From Bacillota bacterium (GTDB taxonomy: Bacteria; Bacillota; Clostridia; Lachnospirales; Lachnospiraceae), in NCBI GenBank assembly GCA_023428655.1, contig JAEYXC010000347.1:1-8143 (forward strand): a stretch of 8,143 bases of DNA. Direction: 5' to 3'. A model generated the notes under the pieces. The model worked only from the letters and a program-made list of their open reading frames with translations. It was not told the origin of the DNA and made no database searches. Position numbers and translations under genes: made by a program. Below, piece by piece: positions 5,803 to 8,143 of this stretch (positions within the stretch are counted from its first letter, which is position 1; the number at the start of each line of letters is the position of its first letter).

Positions 5803-6336
5803 TCATTCTTTGTATTCGATCGTGCCAAACCAATGAAGCCTCGGATATTTTAGGACCGCTTTTCCCTCAATCTTATCTCTTGCAAGAAATTTATTATCCC
5901 AATACCTGGAGTCCATGGAATTATTGCGATTATCGCCCATCATAAAATAGCTATCTTCCGGAATATGAAAGGGGCCAAAATCACTATCCAGCTCCTCTTT
6001 GACATATGGCTCCTCCAACGGCCTCCCATCGATATATACCAATCCATCCTTACCTTCAATGGTCTCACCGGGCATACCGATAATACGCTTAATATAATCC
6101 AGCTCTTCATCATCCGGGAAGGGGAAAACTACGATATCTCCTCGTTGGGGGTCCCCCGTTATATAGGATAACTTTGAGGTTACCACACGGTCCCCGATCT
6201 GGATCGTTTCTTCCATGGAGCCTGTCGGCACCTCTACATTATATATGATAAACTTTTTGATCAAGGCCGCAGCGACGATGGCTATTACAAAAACCAATAT
6301 CCAGCTAATCACTTCCTTAAGGATTTTTTTACTCAT
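5803..6336 (-). CDS. lepB: Type I signal peptidase, first of a tandem pair
   Basis: A 177-residue SipS-like signal peptidase, about the usual length for Gram-positive single-anchor members. The membrane anchor covers about residues 9-31. S40 in VPTGSMEETI is the catalytic serine and K83 in YIKRIIGMPGE the lysine of the dyad; RGDIVVF (65-71) and GDNRNNSMDSR (134-144) are the other signature boxes. The start at 6336 is preceded by AAAGGGG about 6 nt upstream. It is the first gene of a two-gene minus-strand operon with its own sigma-A promoter. The paralogue downstream aligns over the whole length with the same domain order, which points to a local duplication followed by divergence, especially around the active-site serine, a region likely to influence substrate choice. 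Confidence 0.94.
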   Translation of the reverse strand: MSKKILKEVISWILVFVIAIVAAALIKKFIIYNVEVPTGSMEETIQIGDRVVTSKLSYITGDPQRGDIVVFPFPDDEELDYIKRIIGMPGETIEGKDGLVYIDGRPLEEPYVKEELDSDFGPFHIPEDSYFMMGDNRNNSMDSRYWDNKFLARDKIEGKAVLKYPRLHWFGTIEYKE

Positions 6337-6376
6337 AATAAACCCCTTTAGTAATATAATGCAAAACTTATAAGCA

Positions 6377-6405
6377 ATTATACCCTCCGTGTTGAGTTTT
6401 GTAAA
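6377..6405 (-). promoter_or_regulatory. Sigma-A promoter of the signal peptidase pair
   Basis: On the minus strand TTTACA (6405-6400), a 17-bp spacer and a perfect TATAAT (6382-6377) give a near-consensus promoter. Transcription would start near 6370, leaving a leader of about 34 nt with the AAAGGGG ribosome binding site before the ATG at 6336. A 24-bp tandem repeat array begins 8 bp upstream of the -35 box. Confidence 0.85.
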
Positions 6406-6413
6406 TAGGTGCA

Positions 6414-6533
6414 GTTATGATAAGTAAACTACCTGCTGTTATGATAAGTTAGCTGCATGCCGTTATGATAAGTAAGCTTCCTGCTGTTTTGCTGGGCGAG
6501 GTACCTGCTATATAATTGGGTAAGGTACATGCA
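6414..6533. repeat. Five-unit 24-bp tandem repeat
   Basis: Five consecutive 24-bp units start at 6414, 6438, 6462, 6486 and 6510. Units 1-3 share GTTATGATAAGT at their start and mostly end in CTGCT or a close variant; units 4 and 5 have drifted (GTTTTGCTGGGC, ATATAATTGGGT) but keep the GGTAC-TGC end and the exact period. Because 24 is a multiple of 3, every frame shows an 8-residue period, for example VMISKLPA on the plus strand, interrupted by stops in units 2 and 5. There is no spacer-repeat structure, so it is not a CRISPR array. Confidence 0.85.
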
Positions 6534-6559
6534 TAGTAACGGACTAATATAACTATGTA

Positions 6560-6598
6560 GATAGGCTCCATAACAGCAAAAGCAGCATAGAGCCTATC
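6560..6598. repeat. 9-bp inverted repeat
   Basis: GATAGGCTC (6560-6568) and GAGCCTATC (6590-6598) are exact inverted copies separated by 21 nt. The sequence between them contains AGCAAAAGCAGC and no further stem. Neither side has a clear T-run, so a terminator role is doubtful. It lies between the tandem repeat and the next inverted repeat; this 419-base stretch (6337-6755) holds only a promoter and repeats, and no gene I can support. Confidence 0.45.
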
Positions 6599-6622
6599 CT
6601 TAATTCATATAGAGAAAGAAAA

Positions 6623-6701
6623 TGCACCTTCAAATGAAGCAGCCCTTCGTTCTTAATAAAGACAAGCTACATATTCACCACGGCAGTAATTTGAAGGTGC
6701 A
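6623..6701 (-). terminator. Long-loop inverted repeat, possible minus-strand terminator
   Basis: TGCACCTTCAAAT (6623-6635) and ATTTGAAGGTGCA (6689-6701) are perfect 13-bp inverted copies separated by 53 nt. Read on the minus strand, the stem is followed by TTTTCTTTCT, a terminator-like tail, and it lies 55 nt past the stop of the GH18 remnant. The loop is longer than in ordinary intrinsic terminators, although GAAG/CTTC at its start may fold locally. It may instead be part of a small repeat element or structured RNA. Confidence 0.4.
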
Positions 6702-6755
6702 CGTAATAAACTTTGTTTGGATTGGTCGCAATGATTCGATGTCATCCTATCTAGA

Positions 6756-7215
6756 CTATATCTTAGTAACTGCGAAGCGGGAGGCTACAACAAGCCATAA
6801 TCCCGGAAAGAACCTCATGATCTGCCATACTCCGGCACCATTCAGCCCCAGCTCCGGAATCAGAGTAAACTTTGCATTCATGCTCCGGACATCATCAAAC
6901 CACACAACATGCTCTACTCCCTCCGCATTGGTATAATAATAGAAGGGAGCCTGAGCCAATTCATCAAATTGTATTGTGACTCCATATTGAGCCGCTCGCT
7001 CAATTGCCTGTTGATTGCCGAGGGATTCTGCTGCCGTTTCACCCCGTACGAAGGGTAGGGGCCAATCATATGCATAATTGGGAATCCCCATTAATATTTT
7101 ATTGGGATCAATCACGGATACACCATATTCCAATACTCTACGCACATTATTCAGCGGTGCCGTTGCCATTGGCGGCCCATAGGTATAGCCCCATACTGCT
7201 CATAGGCAATAATCA
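6756..7215 (-). pseudogene. Remnant of a GH18 spore cortex-lytic type hydrolase
   Basis: From about 7187 to 6756 the minus strand encodes the C-terminal third of a glycoside hydrolase family 18 protein of the YaaH/SleL kind, which hydrolyses N-acetylglucosamine bonds in spore cortex peptidoglycan. GYTYGPPMATAPLNNV, ILMGIPNYAYDWPLPFVRGE, IQFDELAQAP and the end GVWQIMRFFPGLW are recognisable family blocks. Upstream, IIAYE lies in a different frame; about five extra bases (CAGTA, near 7192-7196) separate it from WGYTYG, and an in-frame TGA precedes the open part. Homology stops near 7215: the N-terminal LysM repeats, the first part of the barrel and the catalytic DxxDxE region are missing. The ATG at 7169 is an internal methionine without a ribosome binding site. 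It is therefore a truncated, frameshifted fragment. Confidence 0.85.
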
Positions 7216-7246
7216 CCCATGATAATGTAGAAGGAGGTACTTAGAA

Positions 7247-7477
7247 ATGTGTTTGATTTTCAATGTAATAATATTATTGGCTTATGCCGGAGAGATGTGG
7301 ATTGATTATGGTGTAATACTAGATGAGGATGCGAAACTGAAGGAAAAGAGGGTTTATATAGTCAGGCTTGTTTTGATAACATTTCTTGCTTACATGGCAT
7401 TAATGATATTATATAAGTCTTTCGGTGTCAATGATGCTAATTTGATTTACTATATTAAATATAATCAAATCAGATAG
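7247..7477 (+). CDS. Putative small membrane protein, function unknown
   Basis: A 76-residue protein that I do not recognise. A short hydrophobic N-terminus (about residues 2-15, CLIFNVIILLAYAG) is followed by a charged stretch, DEDAKLKEKR (26-35), and a second hydrophobic segment (about 38-57, IVRLVLITFLAYMALMILYK), so one or two membrane passes are likely. A perfect AAGGAGGT (7231-7238) lies 8 nt before the ATG, and a strong terminator follows directly, both signs of a real gene. No good promoter is visible in the short gap upstream, and the ribosome binding site begins about 15 nt from where the GH18 remnant loses recognisable homology. The gene may have been joined to this place by a rearrangement. 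Confidence 0.6.
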   Translation: MCLIFNVIILLAYAGEMWIDYGVILDEDAKLKEKRVYIVRLVLITFLAYMALMILYKSFGVNDANLIYYIKYNQIR

Positions 7478-7481
7478 TTCA

Positions 7482-7519
7482 AAAATAAGCCCTCACCGGT
7501 TAAGGTAAGGGCTTATTTT
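7482..7519. terminator. Bidirectional intrinsic terminator
   Basis: AAAATAAGCCCTCACC (7482-7497) pairs with GGTAAGGGCTTATTTT (7504-7519), 15 of 16 pairs with one C-A mismatch, around the 6-nt loop GGTTAA. The A/T ends provide a U-tract in both directions. It ends the 76-residue gene on the plus strand and the amidase gene on the minus strand. Confidence 0.9.
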
Positions 7520-7530
7520 ATGTTGTGATG

Positions 7531-8143
7531 TTATGATAATTTTTTTATTGTTTTTGCACCGGCAGCCCATCCATCATCCATACCGTCTTTATTCCATCCC
7601 CAGGCTTCCCAAGCATATAATACGGATATTCTAGTTTTATTATCAAAGACTCCGTTGAGCTCCAAATTGTATGGTCCCTTTAATTCATTAAGTCTTGACT
7701 TAAGCCAATTGATATCATCCTTACTAGACTTTGCAGTTATCGTCTTGGATGGAATATAATTCTCTGGTATGTATTTTATACCGGTATGTTCACATACTCC
7801 CTTACAGATCTCTTGTGCACTCTCTTTCCAATAGTCTTCATTTGCCATCATAGTTATTGCTTCTTTTTCATTAGTCATGAAGGAAAGTTCTACGAGTATG
7901 GCTGCCTTGGTATCCATGGCATTGCAGTTACACATAGCGAGAGATTGCTTACTAACTCCCCTATTAGTCTGCTTGATGCCTCCGGCCAGATGTTTCAGCA
8001 CCACCTGAGCTAATTTATCTGATTGTCCAAAATACTTATCGTGTATGTATATCCCCACACCCTGTGCACTGTTAAAACTATTCCCATCCCCAAAAGCATT
8101 GAAGTGTACAGATATACTATAATCACAATTTGCTTTCGCTATA
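7531..8143 (-). CDS. N-acetylmuramoyl-L-alanine amidase (Amidase_3), 5'-truncated by window edge
   Basis: A zinc amidase that cuts the bond between N-acetylmuramic acid and L-alanine in peptidoglycan. The frame is open to the right edge; upstream of the GTG at 8058 it reads ANCDYSISVHFNAFG, with the zinc-binding histidine of the SxHxNA motif, so that GTG is internal. KAAILVELSFMTNEKE carries the catalytic glutamate. About 204 residues are visible; the N-terminal part with the first zinc ligands (HxG and Glu) is outside. The last 65 or so residues (DDINWLKSRLNELKGPYN, then LNGVFDNKTR) look like a peptidoglycan-binding domain. This layout is shared by sporulation or autolytic amidases and by prophage endolysins; no other phage gene is in view, so I cannot choose. 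It ends just before the shared terminator. Confidence 0.88.
   Translation of the reverse strand, partial: IAKANCDYSISVHFNAFGDGNSFNSAQGVGIYIHDKYFGQSDKLAQVVLKHLAGGIKQTNRGVSKQSLAMCNCNAMDTKAAILVELSFMTNEKEAITMMANEDYWKESAQEICKGVCEHTGIKYIPENYIPSKTITAKSSKDDINWLKSRLNELKGPYNLELNGVFDNKTRISVLYAWEAWGWNKDGMDDGWAAGAKTIKKLS

Noticed and set aside
5778..5828. Upstream TTG extension of the second signal peptidase
   Set aside because: It would overlap the paralogue, add a polar tail before the membrane anchor and use TTG, whereas the ATG at 5777 has a good ribosome binding site.
6414..6533. CRISPR array
   Set aside because: The units are contiguous without unique spacers, there are only five, and no cas gene is nearby.
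6622..6936. 104-codon plus-strand open frame
   Set aside because: It starts inside an inverted repeat and runs antisense to the GH18 remnant; it has no family resemblance.
7221..7226. GATAAT as a -10 box for the 76-residue gene
   Set aside because: No -35 box lies at the right distance, and the start would fall in the ribosome binding site itself.

Overview
The window looks like a chromosomal segment of an anaerobic, spore-forming Firmicute of the class Clostridia, most likely a relative of the Lachnospiraceae. The evidence is AT-rich intergenic DNA, strong AAGGAGG-type ribosome binding sites, sigma-A promoters close to consensus, a sensory [FeFe]-hydrogenase cluster, a remnant of a GH18 enzyme resembling spore cortex hydrolases, and tandem Gram-positive type I signal peptidases. 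The family assignment is inference from protein resemblance; no rRNA or tRNA is present.

Layout. Positions 2-1051 (+) hold the 3' three quarters of argH, cut by the left edge. A spacer with a nested inverted-repeat element (about 1091-1227) leads to a small DUF1648-like membrane protein gene on the minus strand (1265-1561). The 304-base gap after it holds a stretch that looks like decayed coding sequence on the minus strand, then a sigma-A promoter (TTGACA-17-TATACT) embedded in nested palindromes that include a Rex-like half-site. That promoter drives a three-gene plus-strand operon (1866-5043): a thioredoxin-fold [2Fe-2S] protein, a putative sensory [FeFe] hydrogenase (ferredoxin, H-cluster, FeS, PAS and coiled-coil regions) and a SpoIIE/PP2C-type phosphatase with an extra C-terminal domain. 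The last two genes overlap by 8 nt. A strong bidirectional terminator (5101-5145) separates this operon from two tandem signal peptidase I genes on the minus strand (5232-6336), which have their own promoter (6377-6405). Next to that promoter lies a 24-bp tandem repeat array (6414-6533), then two inverted repeats. These are followed by a truncated, frameshifted GH18 remnant (minus, about 6756-7215), a 76-residue putative membrane protein (plus, 7247-7477), a bidirectional terminator (7482-7519), and the C-terminal part of an N-acetylmuramoyl-L-alanine amidase (minus, 7531 to the right edge).

How the genes work together. The most interesting unit is the hydrogenase-phosphatase operon. The hydrogenase-like protein keeps the H-cluster cysteines but has altered surrounding residues and carries a PAS domain, which fits an H2 or redox sensor better than a catalytic enzyme. 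Its translationally linked PP2C-type phosphatase is the likely output. This matches the phosphatase-linked group C sensory [FeFe] hydrogenases known from genome surveys, whose downstream target is not evident here. The promoter palindromes suggest that the operon is itself redox controlled. The remaining genes are housekeeping (arginine synthesis, protein export) or cell-wall functions with no visible link to the sensor operon.
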